A stretch of DNA of 64,000 bases from the NCBI RefSeq assembly GCF_009806555.1, contig NZ_VUOK01000010.1:62001-126000 (forward strand), written 5' to 3'. A program made the translations under genes and the position numbers. Origin of the DNA: Methylobacterium sp. 2A. GTDB taxonomy: Bacteria > Pseudomonadota > Alphaproteobacteria > Rhizobiales > Beijerinckiaceae. Shown here in pieces: positions 24,866 through 33,558 of this stretch; position 1 is the first letter of the stretch; the number at the start of each line of letters is the position of its first letter. The notes under the pieces are model-generated. The model was not told where the DNA came from and made no database searches. It worked only from the letters and a program-made list of their open reading frames with translations.

Positions 24866-26905
24866 ATGATGACGCCCGACGCGCAGACCTCCACCACACC
24901 CTGCCAGGCCACCCGAGCCCACCTGCGGGCAGCCCATGTCGCATGGCTGCACCCCAAGGGGTCGATCGGGCGCGCCTGGGTCGGGACGAAGGTTGCCGAC
25001 GACGACGGCGAGCGCTTCGAGGGCGAGACGCTCGACCCGGCCGATGCCGTCCTGAGGCAGCATGGCGCCGAGGACCGGTACAGCAGCCTCAACCGCTTCT
25101 GGGGTCGCCGGCGCACGGGTGAGTGCCTCAAGGCGGTCGGCTCGCTCGTTCTCGACTGGGACTACCAGAAGAACGAGAGCCAACCCTTCTATGGATGGGC
25201 GCCCGAGGCCGTGCGCGACCTCCTGATCGAGGCGATGGTCGCCGCCGGGATCCCGCTGCCCTCGATCTGGGTCGCCTCGGGATGCGGCCTGCAGGGGACG
25301 TGGGCATGCGACGGCGTGAAGGCTGCCGCGTGGGCGCGTGTGCGCGCAGTCTACGATGCCCTGCATGGGCCGGACCTCGCCACGAACGGCATGCCCAAGG
25401 TTCGGCGCAGGCACGCCGACCCCGAGCTCGATGCGATCGAGGCCAAGCGCCTGCCCATGTGGCGCCTGTTCCGCGACGCCGGTCTCGACCGCGTCTGCCG
25501 CGACAGCGCCCGCGTCGTGCGGCTCGTCGGGAGCATGAACGTGAAGAGCAGGACTATGGCCCGGCTCATCGCGCCCGCCGCATTTGCGGACGCGACGCGC
25601 TACTCGTTCCACGCCCTGGCCGACGCCATCCTGCCCGTGTCCCGGCGCGAGATCGAGGAGCGCCGAAGGGCCCGTGCCGAGGCCCAAACCGCCGCGGCCG
25701 CCAACGACAATCCGGCTCCTGCGCGTCCCCGTCGCCATGCCGGTCCGGCCGGTCGGTGGGTCGGGATCCTGCGCGACCTGTACGCGTGGCGGGACGGCAT
25801 GGGCGGCCCGCCCCAGGGCAGGCGCGAGCTGTGGCTGTTCCTGACCGCGAACGCCACCGCGCACGTCCGGGGCGGACGGCGTGAGGATTGGGCCGCCGAG
25901 CTCGCGCCTCTCGCGGGCCTGACCGAGAAGGAGGCGCTCAGCGCCCTCGGGACGCTCGACCGGCGCCAGCGCCGCCACGAGGCTGGCGAGACCGACGAGT
26001 TCGAGGGTGTCGAGCAGTCCATCCTGTACAACCACAAGGCCGCGACGATCGTCGACCTTCTTGACATCCAGGTGGAGCAGGCGGAGCGTTTCGGTCTGCG
26101 CGCCCTGTTCCCCGGCGGCGGCAAGGCCATGACGCCGGCTGAGCGGCAAGCGGCACGCCGACGTCGCCTCGGGATCGAGAGCGCCTCGGATTCGGCCGAT
26201 CAACGGCTCGCGATCGGCATGTACGCGATGGGGCAGCGAGCGGCCGGCATGAGCCTCGCCGAGATCTGCGCCTGCCACGACCTGGGCAAGGAGGCGGTCC
26301 TCTTCGCCATGCGCCTCGCCTCCGCCGATTACGGGCTCGACGGCGCGATCGATGCCGAGACCTTGAGGGCCGCCCGGGATGCCGAGGCTCTGGAGCGGTC
26401 CTCCATCGTGGCCGAGACGCAGTCCGAGGTCCTGGCTAACGCCACCGGGATCGATGAGGCTGTCGAGCCTGTCGGGTTCGCGTCACGCTATATTGTGGGC
26501 TCTGCCTCGCGTGAGGCCCGCCCCGCCTCACTGGCGCCCCTGCCGGCTCCCGGAGAGGTCGTGGTCCAGCGCTGGTCGGACTGGTTCGCCACCGTGACCA
26601 CGGCCAGCGGGACGTGGGAGTGGCACAGGGATGCGGCATGGGACCTCGTCGGGGATCCCGGCTGCGTCGACCCCGCCGATGCGGTGCTTGCCCAGGCGGC
26701 TCTCCAGGACCTCTCCAGGCCCATCGTCGGGCCCGCCAGACGGTCTGCCCGGCGAGATGGCGCTCGGGGTCAGTGCCGCCTCGCGCCCCCTTCCAGGGCC
26801 GCCCCGCTGCCCCAGCTGGACCTTTCTCGCGAGGCCGAGGCTTACGCGGATGCCTCCGGGGGCTGGACTACGCCTCGCCGCTCCCTGGCGCTTGTGGCAG
26901 CCTAG
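24866..26905 (+). CDS. primase-like (AEP-type) replication protein
   Basis: From the tandem ATG at 24866 the protein has 679 residues. The N-terminal third resembles archaeo-eukaryotic primase-type replication proteins of plasmids and islands: LVLDWDY with Asp97 and Asp99 as metal-binding motif I, ASGCGLQGTW (around 138-146) where SGxGxH is usual, and ARVVRLVGSMNVKS (around 215-228), corresponding to the family's LRxPGTxNxK. The motif II His is Gln here, so activity is uncertain. The C-terminal half has an HTH-like segment (MSLAEICACHDLGKEAVLFAMRL, in part). No good ribosome binding site is seen, and a GTG at 24830 is an alternative start. Confidence 0.55.
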   Translation: MMTPDAQTSTTPCQATRAHLRAAHVAWLHPKGSIGRAWVGTKVADDDGERFEGETLDPADAVLRQHGAEDRYSSLNRFWGRRRTGECLKAVGSLVLDWDYQKNESQPFYGWAPEAVRDLLIEAMVAAGIPLPSIWVASGCGLQGTWACDGVKAAAWARVRAVYDALHGPDLATNGMPKVRRRHADPELDAIEAKRLPMWRLFRDAGLDRVCRDSARVVRLVGSMNVKSRTMARLIAPAAFADATRYSFHALADAILPVSRREIEERRRARAEAQTAAAANDNPAPARPRRHAGPAGRWVGILRDLYAWRDGMGGPPQGRRELWLFLTANATAHVRGGRREDWAAELAPLAGLTEKEALSALGTLDRRQRRHEAGETDEFEGVEQSILYNHKAATIVDLLDIQVEQAERFGLRALFPGGGKAMTPAERQAARRRRLGIESASDSADQRLAIGMYAMGQRAAGMSLAEICACHDLGKEAVLFAMRLASADYGLDGAIDAETLRAARDAEALERSSIVAETQSEVLANATGIDEAVEPVGFASRYIVGSASREARPASLAPLPAPGEVVVQRWSDWFATVTTASGTWEWHRDAAWDLVGDPGCVDPADAVLAQAALQDLSRPIVGPARRSARRDGARGQCRLAPPSRAAPLPQLDLSREAEAYADASGGWTTPRRSLALVAA

Positions 26906-27052
26906 GCGACGCGGTATTGTCGGGACGCCTGGGGTTCGGGCGAGATGCAGCACATCTCGAAGGCATCTCCGGATCGCCGGGGAGGCCTTCATCTATTTCG
27001 GGCCCCTGCGTGGCGCTGACCGGGACACGGGCCCCGTGGCAGCCTCCCCGGC

Positions 27053-28003
27053 ATGGCACGCCGCAAGCAATCCTCCTCCGGCTTCAACCTCGACGGCTTC
27101 GATGGCGTCGACCTCGCGCTCGACCTCGGCGAGGCGATCGACCGCTGGAGGGATGAGTTCGTCCGAACGGTCGGCATGACCGACCCGAACCGGGGCATGG
27201 CCAAGTACAGGCGTGCCGCGGGCTGGGCAGTGGACGAGGTTGCCCGGCAGGCCGTCCTCAACATCCGCTACCGCTTCCACTCGACCATGAAGCGCAGGTC
27301 GCCGTGGACCGAATCCGCGGTCGCCTACAAGCGACTGAGCAAGGCGGAGCTGAACGCTCTGGAAAGGGGCGAGCGCAGCCCGGAGGACGTCTACGCCCAC
27401 TTCTTCGTGAAGGCCAAGCAGTCGGTCTATTTGAAGTATCTCTTCGGCATGGAGCCGAACATCCGCCTTCCCGGCGACGTCGGGCTCGCGCGGAACCGGA
27501 TCCTCATCCCGTGGTGGGACAACATCACGAAGACGCAGGGCGTCCGCCCCACGAAGGATGGCGGGGTGCCCCGGGCATTCCTGTCCCGGTTGGCGCGCGA
27601 GGTCTCGGCCGACCGTTCGCCGAAGCGCTCGGGCACGCAGGGGCGGTGGGGCGTCTACTACGGGGCCATCAAGATCCACGGGCAGGCCCATGAGGGCTAC
27701 ATCGCCCGGCCGCCCCGGGTGCCCGTGACCGAGCAGGACGTCCTCCATCGGGGGCACTCGGCGCTGGACCAGGTCATCCAGACCCGGGGCGGGGACCTGC
27801 GCCGGATCGGCCGGAAGCTCAAGGACGTCGACCACCCCAGGGTGCTGTTCCTTGCTGTCGACAAGGCCCTGTATAAGCCCATCTTGCAGAAGCCGTGGGA
27901 CGAGGCCTGCTCCGATGCCGCCTCGCGCGTGCCCGAGATCATGAGCCAGCAGCTCAACGACAACCTGGCGCACATGATGAAGAAGGGCACCTACCTCCGC
28001 TGA
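27053..28003 (+). CDS. hypothetical protein of the accessory region
   Basis: This 316-residue basic protein is not recognised. It opens with a Lys/Ser-rich tail, has a conserved-looking middle (RYRFHSTMKRRSPWTESA) and repeated aromatic-basic segments such as VYLKYLFGMEPNIRLPG, with no membrane segment, Walker motif or zinc site. Codon use is like a true gene (high GC in third positions). It lies between the primase-like gene and a small hypothetical gene on the same strand. A phage- or plasmid-type role is possible but not shown. Confidence 0.55.
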   Translation: MARRKQSSSGFNLDGFDGVDLALDLGEAIDRWRDEFVRTVGMTDPNRGMAKYRRAAGWAVDEVARQAVLNIRYRFHSTMKRRSPWTESAVAYKRLSKAELNALERGERSPEDVYAHFFVKAKQSVYLKYLFGMEPNIRLPGDVGLARNRILIPWWDNITKTQGVRPTKDGGVPRAFLSRLAREVSADRSPKRSGTQGRWGVYYGAIKIHGQAHEGYIARPPRVPVTEQDVLHRGHSALDQVIQTRGGDLRRIGRKLKDVDHPRVLFLAVDKALYKPILQKPWDEACSDAASRVPEIMSQQLNDNLAHMMKKGTYLR

Positions 28004-28099
28004 GGCTGCCCGGCCGGGACCGACAGCCCCACGACATGGGGAACCCGGGCTATCCGAATACCGCGGTCGGGGGACGCTCGGGGCACAGGAGCGATCCCC

Positions 28100-28549
28100 G
28101 TGCCGCCAGCCCCTACGTCCGTCCCAGCCTCCCCCACATTCGTCAGCCAGCCCCAGCGCGGCAATCCCCGGGGGATCCGCGCCCGGGCCACTGACCACGC
28201 CGTCCGGCGCTTCGCCGAGCGTGCCGTCGGGGTCATCGTCGACGAGGGCATGGACGACACCTCGGCGCTGGCCGAGCTCATTCGCCGCGGCGTGAACGTC
28301 CGCCGGGTCCGCCAGACCCTCTCGAAGCTCGGTGGCATCGGCGTCGGGAAGCGTGAACGGCTCCGCTCCACGATGGCGGGCGCCAAGGCTGGATGGATCC
28401 GGCAGTGCCCCAAGGAAGTCCGGCGCGAGGACGGCCGTATCGTCACGGCGTTCCATCCGCACCTCACGTCTGCGGGAATAGCCGGGCTTGCCGAGCACTT
28501 CTGCCGGGGCGCGCAGGCGACCCGCCAGCCCCTCATCCCGGGCGTCTGA
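28100..28549 (+). CDS. small hypothetical protein (TDHAxRRFxER motif)
   Basis: A GTG start with AGGAG nine bases upstream gives 149 residues. The segment RATDHAVRRFAERAVGV resembles short phage- and island-borne proteins of alphaproteobacteria with a TDHA..R..ER helix. The rest is helical and basic, ending with GIAGLAEHFCRG. No enzymatic motif. It is the third same-strand gene after the primase-like protein. Confidence 0.5.
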   Translation: MPPAPTSVPASPTFVSQPQRGNPRGIRARATDHAVRRFAERAVGVIVDEGMDDTSALAELIRRGVNVRRVRQTLSKLGGIGVGKRERLRSTMAGAKAGWIRQCPKEVRREDGRIVTAFHPHLTSAGIAGLAEHFCRGAQATRQPLIPGV

Positions 28550-28676
28550 CCCATTAGAAAATCTGCGCCGGGGCGGCCCCGCGCCGCCCCCGCCGACCGA
28601 TGCGGCAAAATGATACCGAAGCGTACTTCGCTTCCTTTGCCCTCGATGCCGCCAGCCTCCGCGAGGCCGCCAAGGG

Positions 28677-29078
28677 CTAGAAGCCCACGAACCCGTCGGG
28701 CGTGGTGACCCCGCCGTTGGGCAGGTCATGATGCTCCGGGGCAGGCTTGGGCTGGGCGTCCGGAGCCGCGGGCTCTGGGGGGATCCGGAGTGGATCCCCG
28801 ATGACGTACCACCGCGACTCCGTTCGGATCCATCCCGGCCCCCTGGCGAGGATCGGGCTGGTCGTGACCGGACCCGGGGGCAGCAGGGGATGCCCGCTGA
28901 CATAGCCGTGGAGGCACGGCAGGTCCGTGCCCGGGTACGTGGTCTCTACGTAGTCGGACAGGCACGGTGCCTCGGCGAGCGTTCGCGCGTCCGGAATCCA
29001 CCCCGAGCTCAGCAAGTCGATGTCGCGGCTGGCATCCGCCCGCCGCCGGACGAGGTCACGAAGGGACAGGGGGCGCAT
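28677..29078 (-). CDS. DUF6634 family protein
   Basis: The 133-residue protein fits DUF6634: a helical start with a GW.P motif (SSGWIPDARTLAEAP), then LHGYVSGHPLLPPG, TTSPIL and a WIRTESRWYVIGDP end block. The C-terminus is Pro-rich. GGAG precedes the ATG. The function is unknown. The family is common on islands and plasmids of Hyphomicrobiales. It is the last gene of a minus-strand series (AAA+ ATPase, zinc-ribbon protein, fused protein, DUF6634). Confidence 0.6.
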   Translation of the reverse strand: MRPLSLRDLVRRRADASRDIDLLSSGWIPDARTLAEAPCLSDYVETTYPGTDLPCLHGYVSGHPLLPPGPVTTSPILARGPGWIRTESRWYVIGDPLRIPPEPAAPDAQPKPAPEHHDLPNGGVTTPDGFVGF

Positions 29079-29129
29079 GACGATCTCCTCGGCGCCATCA
29101 TCGGATCGGTTCGTGAGAGGGACTAGCGG

Positions 29130-29471
29130 TCACCTCGTCGGGCAGGGGGGCGGCCCCTGACGCCGCCGGAAGAGGACCGAGTCGTGGAGCATCGCGCCGC
29201 TCGGTAGGATGAGCAGGTCGGTGTCCAGGCTCACTTCCGAGCCGCCGTTCGCGAAGCACGTGGCCGCCGTCACCCGCCCGTGTCGCAACCGGACAGCCTT
29301 GCAGTCGAGCCCGTCGATCCCCAGCCCCCGATCATCACCAACGACGATCGCGAAGACGTTCTCTCCGGCGCTCGGGCAGTACAGCCCGGGCGGCGGCAGG
29401 AGCCATGTCGTGTCGGCGGCCGCCGGGACGGCGAGGGCGGCCAGGGCAATGGCGAGGGCGACGGCACGCAT
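29130..29471 (-). CDS. small exported protein (nested start in fused frame)
   Basis: An ATG at 29471 with GGAAGA eight bases upstream gives 113 residues. Residues 1-19 (MRAVALAIALAALAVPAAA) form a classical Sec signal peptide with an AxA cleavage site. The mature part has three Cys residues (YCPSAG, DCKAV, TCFANGG) that could form disulphides in the periplasm. The reading frame is the same as the upstream domain, which has no stop. I regard this internal start as the more likely functional one. Function unknown. Confidence 0.55.
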   Translation of the reverse strand: MRAVALAIALAALAVPAAADTTWLLPPPGLYCPSAGENVFAIVVGDDRGLGIDGLDCKAVRLRHGRVTAATCFANGGSEVSLDTDLLILPSGAMLHDSVLFRRRQGPPPCPTR

Positions 29472-29819
29472 GACAGGTTCTTCCGAACGGGGGGCGAGGC
29501 ACCACGCCCGGCCGTCCTGATCGAACCAGGCGGCGGCCGCGGCGGTGAGGATGCTGTCGTCCGGGATGCGGAATCCCGGTTGGCCGAGACGATACGTGAA
29601 AGGGATGGCCCCGGCCGGCCGCGGCACGCCTGCGAGCGGGATCCCGCGGGCCCAGGCGTGGACGTCTCGGACCGCGGTCCCGAGGCAGCGAAGGCGGCTG
29701 GCCTCGCTCGCCCGGAACCTCACGCCGACGAGCGCAATTTCCGCGACGTGGTCGACGACTCGGCCGCCGTCGCGGACCGACCAACAGCGGCGGGTGAGGT
29801 TCCAGTAGACATCAGCCAC
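29130..29819 (-). CDS. fused hypothetical protein: island-type domain plus exported-type protein
   Basis: The GTG at 29819 overlaps the stop of the zinc-ribbon gene (GTGGCTGA) and opens a 229-codon frame. Residues 1-115 (VYWNLTRRCWSVRDGGRVVDH at start, in part; RDVHAWARG; AWFDQDGRAWCLAP) resemble small stand-alone island proteins of Hyphomicrobiales. The frame then runs without a stop into what looks like a separate gene with its own ribosome binding site and signal peptide (start at 29471). A lost stop codon is the simplest explanation. Function unknown. Confidence 0.45.
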   Translation of the reverse strand: MADVYWNLTRRCWSVRDGGRVVDHVAEIALVGVRFRASEASRLRCLGTAVRDVHAWARGIPLAGVPRPAGAIPFTYRLGQPGFRIPDDSILTAAAAAWFDQDGRAWCLAPRSEEPVMRAVALAIALAALAVPAAADTTWLLPPPGLYCPSAGENVFAIVVGDDRGLGIDGLDCKAVRLRHGRVTAATCFANGGSEVSLDTDLLILPSGAMLHDSVLFRRRQGPPPCPTR

Positions 29820-30513
29820 CCTTCTTGTTCTTGGCCTTGGCCGCCTTGCGCTCCTGTTCGCGTACCTCGTGGCAGGAGTCGCAGAGGATGATGTGCCATC
29901 CCCCCGGGCGGTGAATGCCCGGCGCACCGCAATGCTCGCAGACGACGACGGACAGCGTCTCCAGAGCTGAACGGATCAACTCCAGCATTTCGGTATCGAC
30001 GTTGTTCTTGCCGCTCATGTACCAGCGTAGGCTGGCGAACTTACTCTTGAGCTGCGTTGTCACGATGCCGTTCAGGACACCGTGAAACCGCATGGTAGAT
30101 GCGCCGGCGCAGGCAAGCTCTTGCCATGGTACGCCAACTTCTACTGTGCCGGATGGAAATAGCTCTCCGTACTCCGCCCACATGCGGTCGCACATGTCGC
30201 CATGGTCCTCAGGGACCAGGCCGCCCCCCGGGAGGTACCTGTCTGAACGGATGGCCACGTATCGTTCAGCGATCTGCGTAACGACGTCCATGTGCCGCCG
30301 CGTGAAGGCATGAGGCGGCACATCCGAGTACGTCTGGCCGTCGTCCCCGGTGTCCCCCGGCATGGGCGGCTCCAGTCCCGTGCAGGACAGACGAATGAAG
30401 GTCTGGCCCTCCGGTGTGGGGTGCTGCACGATGCGCAGCGCGGGTTGGCTGCCGTATAGGAGTTCGAGGTAGCTGCGCAGCTCGCGCGCGGCCCGGCGGG
30501 CACGCATGTCCAT
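29812..30513 (-). CDS. hypothetical protein with C-terminal zinc ribbon
   Basis: The 233-residue protein ends in a zinc-ribbon-like segment (VCEHCGAPG ... LCDSCHEV, roughly residues 195-220) followed by a Lys/Ala-rich basic tail. The N-terminal 190 residues are unrecognised. They include RLSCTGLEPP and a helix with VVTQIAERYVAIRSDRYLPGGG. It starts 10 bases after the stop of the Lon-like AAA+ gene, so the two are probably co-translated partners. The ribbon suggests DNA or protein binding. Confidence 0.55.
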   Translation of the reverse strand: MDMRARRAARELRSYLELLYGSQPALRIVQHPTPEGQTFIRLSCTGLEPPMPGDTGDDGQTYSDVPPHAFTRRHMDVVTQIAERYVAIRSDRYLPGGGLVPEDHGDMCDRMWAEYGELFPSGTVEVGVPWQELACAGASTMRFHGVLNGIVTTQLKSKFASLRWYMSGKNNVDTEMLELIRSALETLSVVVCEHCGAPGIHRPGGWHIILCDSCHEVREQERKAAKAKNKKGG

Positions 30514-30523
30514 GGCGGCCTCC

Positions 30524-32107
30524 TCAGTGCGCGAAGCGACGGTCTGAACGAAGCGCGACGAGATGCTCGACGGCGCGGCGGAGGGGACGGATCGAGCCGC
30601 CGCGCCAGGACGAGAGGCTGTCGAGCTCAGCTGCGTCTAGGTCGCCGAGCCACCTGCCGTCCCCCATCTCGGACCTCATCTTTTCGATAATGCCTCTGGC
30701 GACGATCGGGAGGTCCTGCCGCCGGGGGCCGGGGATCTCGACGACCGCGAAACGGTCGAGCAGGGGGCCCCGAAGGCTTGCAACGTCGTTGGCAGTGGCA
30801 ACGAGCGACACACCGCTGATGTCGACGACCCCATCGACCCCAAGATCGAAGAAGCGGCGGCGGGCCGATAGTTCGCCCACGGCGACGATCGCCTCCCTGA
30901 GGGATCCATTGTGTCCACCCGTCGCTCCACTCTTGTCCAGTTCGTCGAGGATGACGATGCCATCGCCGGACTGGTTATCGACGAGGAGCTGCGTGAACAG
31001 GCTGAGCCGAGCCGTAGACCACTGCTTCGACGTTCCCGAGATCGAGGAGTCCGCGATCCCGGCGCATCCGTAGACGACCGTTGGCACGCCCAGGCCTTCG
31101 GCGATGTCCCGCGCAAGCTCGGTCTTTCCCGTTCCGGGCGCTCCGACGAGGAGCAGGTTCGGGACGGCTACGGTGTCCCGCCCAGCGAGCGTACCGAGAA
31201 TGCGGGCGATCTGCGTCGCGAGCCATGGCCGCCGCGCCACGAGGTGCTCGCCCAGTACGGTGATGTCTGGCATGCGATGCAGCGGAAGGGCCTGGCCGAC
31301 AAGTGCCCGCGCGGCGCCGGCCGGCTTCTTCGATTCGAGAGCTGTGGGCAGCACGACACGCGTGGGATGCCGCGCGTCCACGAACCCCGGGACAGGGCTG
31401 TCGTCCGGGATGACACGAGCATCCGCATACTTATCGTCAGGGGGATCGGCCGCACGGAGCAGCTCCTCCGGCGGGGCGGCCACGCTGGCGATCATCTCCA
31501 GGACGCGGCGGGCGGTCGATCGCGTCAGCTGCCAGGACGGGATTAGCTCAAGGTCGATCGGCGGGACGAGGTCGCGCTGGCAGAGCGCCACGCACTGAAG
31601 CATCGTGACGGCGATCTCGCGCACGGCGACGGGATCGCTTTGCGCCACGTGTGCGTAGCTGTGCAGTGTGTCGCTCAGCAGCGCGACGGCCCGGGCGGCC
31701 GCTTGAGGGTTAGCCAGCATGGCGCCGTAGAGCGTTGCACGGTCGGCGATCTCGCCGCACAGGTCCTCCAGCGCGATGTTCGGATTGAACTTTCCTTCCT
31801 GCAGCGCGAGGGCCTCGACTTCCTCGGCATAACGGGGGCACGGCTCGCTCCCGAGCAGCTCCAGGGCGTCCTTGAGCGCATCTGACAGCTGCTTGCCGAT
31901 GGCCGAGTTCAGGAGGTCTGACGTCCAGCGTCGGGCATCCTCCGTCACTGTCCCGCCCGCCGGCATCGCTCCGGCGAACAGTTGCCCCAGCGTGGGGAAT
32001 CCGTTCGACGCGTAGACGATGTCGCGCCGGAAATGCTCTTCACTTTCCTTGTAGGCAGCCTGCCGGGCAGCACGCCGGGCAAGGCGCTGGAAGTCGTCGG
32101 ATGTCAT
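30524..32107 (-). CDS. AAA+ ATPase, Lon-like module without protease domain
   Basis: The 527-residue protein has an unrecognised helical N-terminus (1-270) and a C-terminal AAA+ module: Walker A GAPGTGKT (322-329), Walker B GIVILDELDK (383-392), sensor 1 LVATAND and Arg finger region GPLLDRFA. The GTSKQWSTARLSL segment before Walker B resembles Lon-type AAA+ modules. There is no Lon protease domain, and the protein ends soon after the AAA lid. It probably remodels another protein. The zinc-ribbon gene 10 bases downstream is the obvious partner. It stands in an accessory region, so a defence or element-maintenance role is possible. Confidence 0.7.
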   Translation of the reverse strand: MTSDDFQRLARRAARQAAYKESEEHFRRDIVYASNGFPTLGQLFAGAMPAGGTVTEDARRWTSDLLNSAIGKQLSDALKDALELLGSEPCPRYAEEVEALALQEGKFNPNIALEDLCGEIADRATLYGAMLANPQAAARAVALLSDTLHSYAHVAQSDPVAVREIAVTMLQCVALCQRDLVPPIDLELIPSWQLTRSTARRVLEMIASVAAPPEELLRAADPPDDKYADARVIPDDSPVPGFVDARHPTRVVLPTALESKKPAGAARALVGQALPLHRMPDITVLGEHLVARRPWLATQIARILGTLAGRDTVAVPNLLLVGAPGTGKTELARDIAEGLGVPTVVYGCAGIADSSISGTSKQWSTARLSLFTQLLVDNQSGDGIVILDELDKSGATGGHNGSLREAIVAVGELSARRRFFDLGVDGVVDISGVSLVATANDVASLRGPLLDRFAVVEIPGPRRQDLPIVARGIIEKMRSEMGDGRWLGDLDAAELDSLSSWRGGSIRPLRRAVEHLVALRSDRRFAH

Positions 32108-32369
32108 GGGGAGGCTCGCTGGAAACGGAGGGCACGCGCAGACGGGCGCCGAGCAGGGCTCAGGCGGTGCGGGCTATCCGTTTTAAGCAGCGAGCGAGGG
32201 TCACGGGGGTCGTCCTTCCGGTGAGGCTCCACCATGCCTGGGGCGGCCCCGGTGCGCAATCGGAAGTCCCAGAGAAGGTTAGGTTTTCCCTGGGCGATGG
32301 GCGACCGCGCCGTCCCGTTCCGAATCGCTCAGAGTGCTATCCTGGCGATGCCGATGGCGGGAGCGGGTG

Positions 32370-32765
32370 ATGGCGCACAAGTATTGGGAGCACAGGTCGG
32401 CTTGGGACTTCTACCGCATGCCGGAGGCCGCGCAGACGGCATTCCGCGAGGCGGTCCGCGATGCGCGCTGCGGCGACGAGAAGGCGGTCGAGGCGTTCGT
32501 CGAGGCCAGCGTCACCGACCTGATGCGGCCGGTCGTGACCCTTCACGACTTGGTCAGCGACGGGCTCGCCGAGCTGCCCGCCGACGCGCGCCCCGACGTC
32601 GAGCGGGTGCTCTTCGGGCAGTTCAACGGGCAGACGTCGCCCATCCGCCTCGTTCGCCAGGTCCTCGACCGCGCCCGGCTGGACGGCCTGAACGACCGCC
32701 AGATCGCCGGGGCGGTCACGGTCGTCTTGGAGAGCCACGGGCTCCTTCAGAGGGACCCGGCCTGA
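32370..32765 (+). CDS. hypothetical protein
   Basis: The ATG at 32370, with GGGAG nine bases upstream, gives 131 residues. It is helical and acidic with the start MAHKYWEHRSAWDFYRMP and a repeated charged-hydrophobic pattern, and has no recognisable motif. Its TGA shares a base with the next ATG (TGATG), so it is coupled to the small membrane peptide gene. The frame's earlier ATG at 32334 lacks a ribosome binding site. Confidence 0.5.
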   Translation: MAHKYWEHRSAWDFYRMPEAAQTAFREAVRDARCGDEKAVEAFVEASVTDLMRPVVTLHDLVSDGLAELPADARPDVERVLFGQFNGQTSPIRLVRQVLDRARLDGLNDRQIAGAVTVVLESHGLLQRDPA

Positions 32766-32905
32766 TGGGCGAGCTCACCCTCTTCGTGTGCTCGGCCGGT
32801 TCGGCCGTCCTTCTGATGGGCGTCCTCGCGACGGGGATCCTCTCGGCGCTGGACCGCTCGGATTCGAGCGGGGCGACCACTCCCGCGGGGGAGGCCTGCC
32901 CATGA
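32765..32905 (+). CDS. 46-residue single-pass membrane peptide
   Basis: The TGATG junction couples this short frame to the gene before it. Residues 3-26 (ELTLFVCSAGSAVLLMGVLA, in part) form one hydrophobic segment followed by a short polar tail with Asp and Ser. No family is recognised. Small toxins and phage accessory peptides can look like this, but there is no direct evidence. Its own stop overlaps an ATG (ATGA at 32902) that opens a frame I regard as a shadow. Confidence 0.4.
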   Translation: MGELTLFVCSAGSAVLLMGVLATGILSALDRSDSSGATTPAGEACP

Positions 32906-32928
32906 GCCGCCCCGCACCCTCCGCCGAC

Positions 32929-33282
32929 CTACTCGATCGGCTTGCCCGCAGGTTTCCGGGATCCCCCGTTCACGCCGCCTGGCGCGCGCGGGTCGTCGGG
33001 GATGTCGTCGAGGCTGTAGTCGGGCCCGATCGGCCGGGCGACACGCTCGCCGGGGGCGGTGGGGAACCGCCCCCGGATCATGTCCTCCGAGAACCCGATG
33101 TCGCGCATGATGCTCTCCAGGGCAGCCCGAACCCGGGGCGAGGTGACCGGAAGGAGGGGCTCGCGGGGGTCCTCCAGGAACTCCCGGCACCAGCGCACTC
33201 GGGGGTCATTCGGGTCCTGGACCGGGGGCTCCAAGCCGGCGAGGACGCGGATAGACTCGGGTGGATACTCGTCGTCGGGCAT
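32929..33282 (-). CDS. hypothetical acidic protein
   Basis: The 117-residue protein starts MPDDEYPPESIRVLAGLEPP. It is rich in Asp, Glu, Pro and Arg, with a middle helix SPRVRAALESIMRDIGFSEDMI. Its amino-acid make-up is more protein-like than the overlapping plus-strand frame (32902-33477), which I rejected. No family is recognised. Orientation is opposite to its neighbours. Confidence 0.4.
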   Translation of the reverse strand: MPDDEYPPESIRVLAGLEPPVQDPNDPRVRWCREFLEDPREPLLPVTSPRVRAALESIMRDIGFSEDMIRGRFPTAPGERVARPIGPDYSLDDIPDDPRAPGGVNGGSRKPAGKPIE

Positions 33283-33558
33283 GCCACGGATTCTCGGCCC
33301 GCCCCCTCGGAGAAGCAAGCCCGGCACGTGCCACGGCACGTGCCAGAGCACGTAGACGGCGAGGCGAGATCCCCGACCCCGCGGGGCGGGCACACCGAAC
33401 TCGCGCTGGAGCGCCTGGCGGTCCGGGGCGCTCGAATCCGGACGGGGGCCGCCCTGCCCGCCGTCTGGTCGGCCTAAAGCTGAGGGGAGGGGATGATGCG
33501 GATTGTGGAGTGAGCCAAGTTCAGCAAGATGCCGAAGGGCACGGTTCCAGGCAGAGGT

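Noticed and set aside
24386..26278. 630-codon minus-strand frame.
   Set aside because: It is the antisense shadow of the primase-like gene, with His/Arg/Gly-rich composition typical of such shadows.
32902..33477. Plus-strand frame starting at ATGA overlap after the small membrane peptide.
   Set aside because: The start is attractive, but the later part is Gly/Arg/Pro-rich and lies opposite a more protein-like minus-strand frame (32929-33282).
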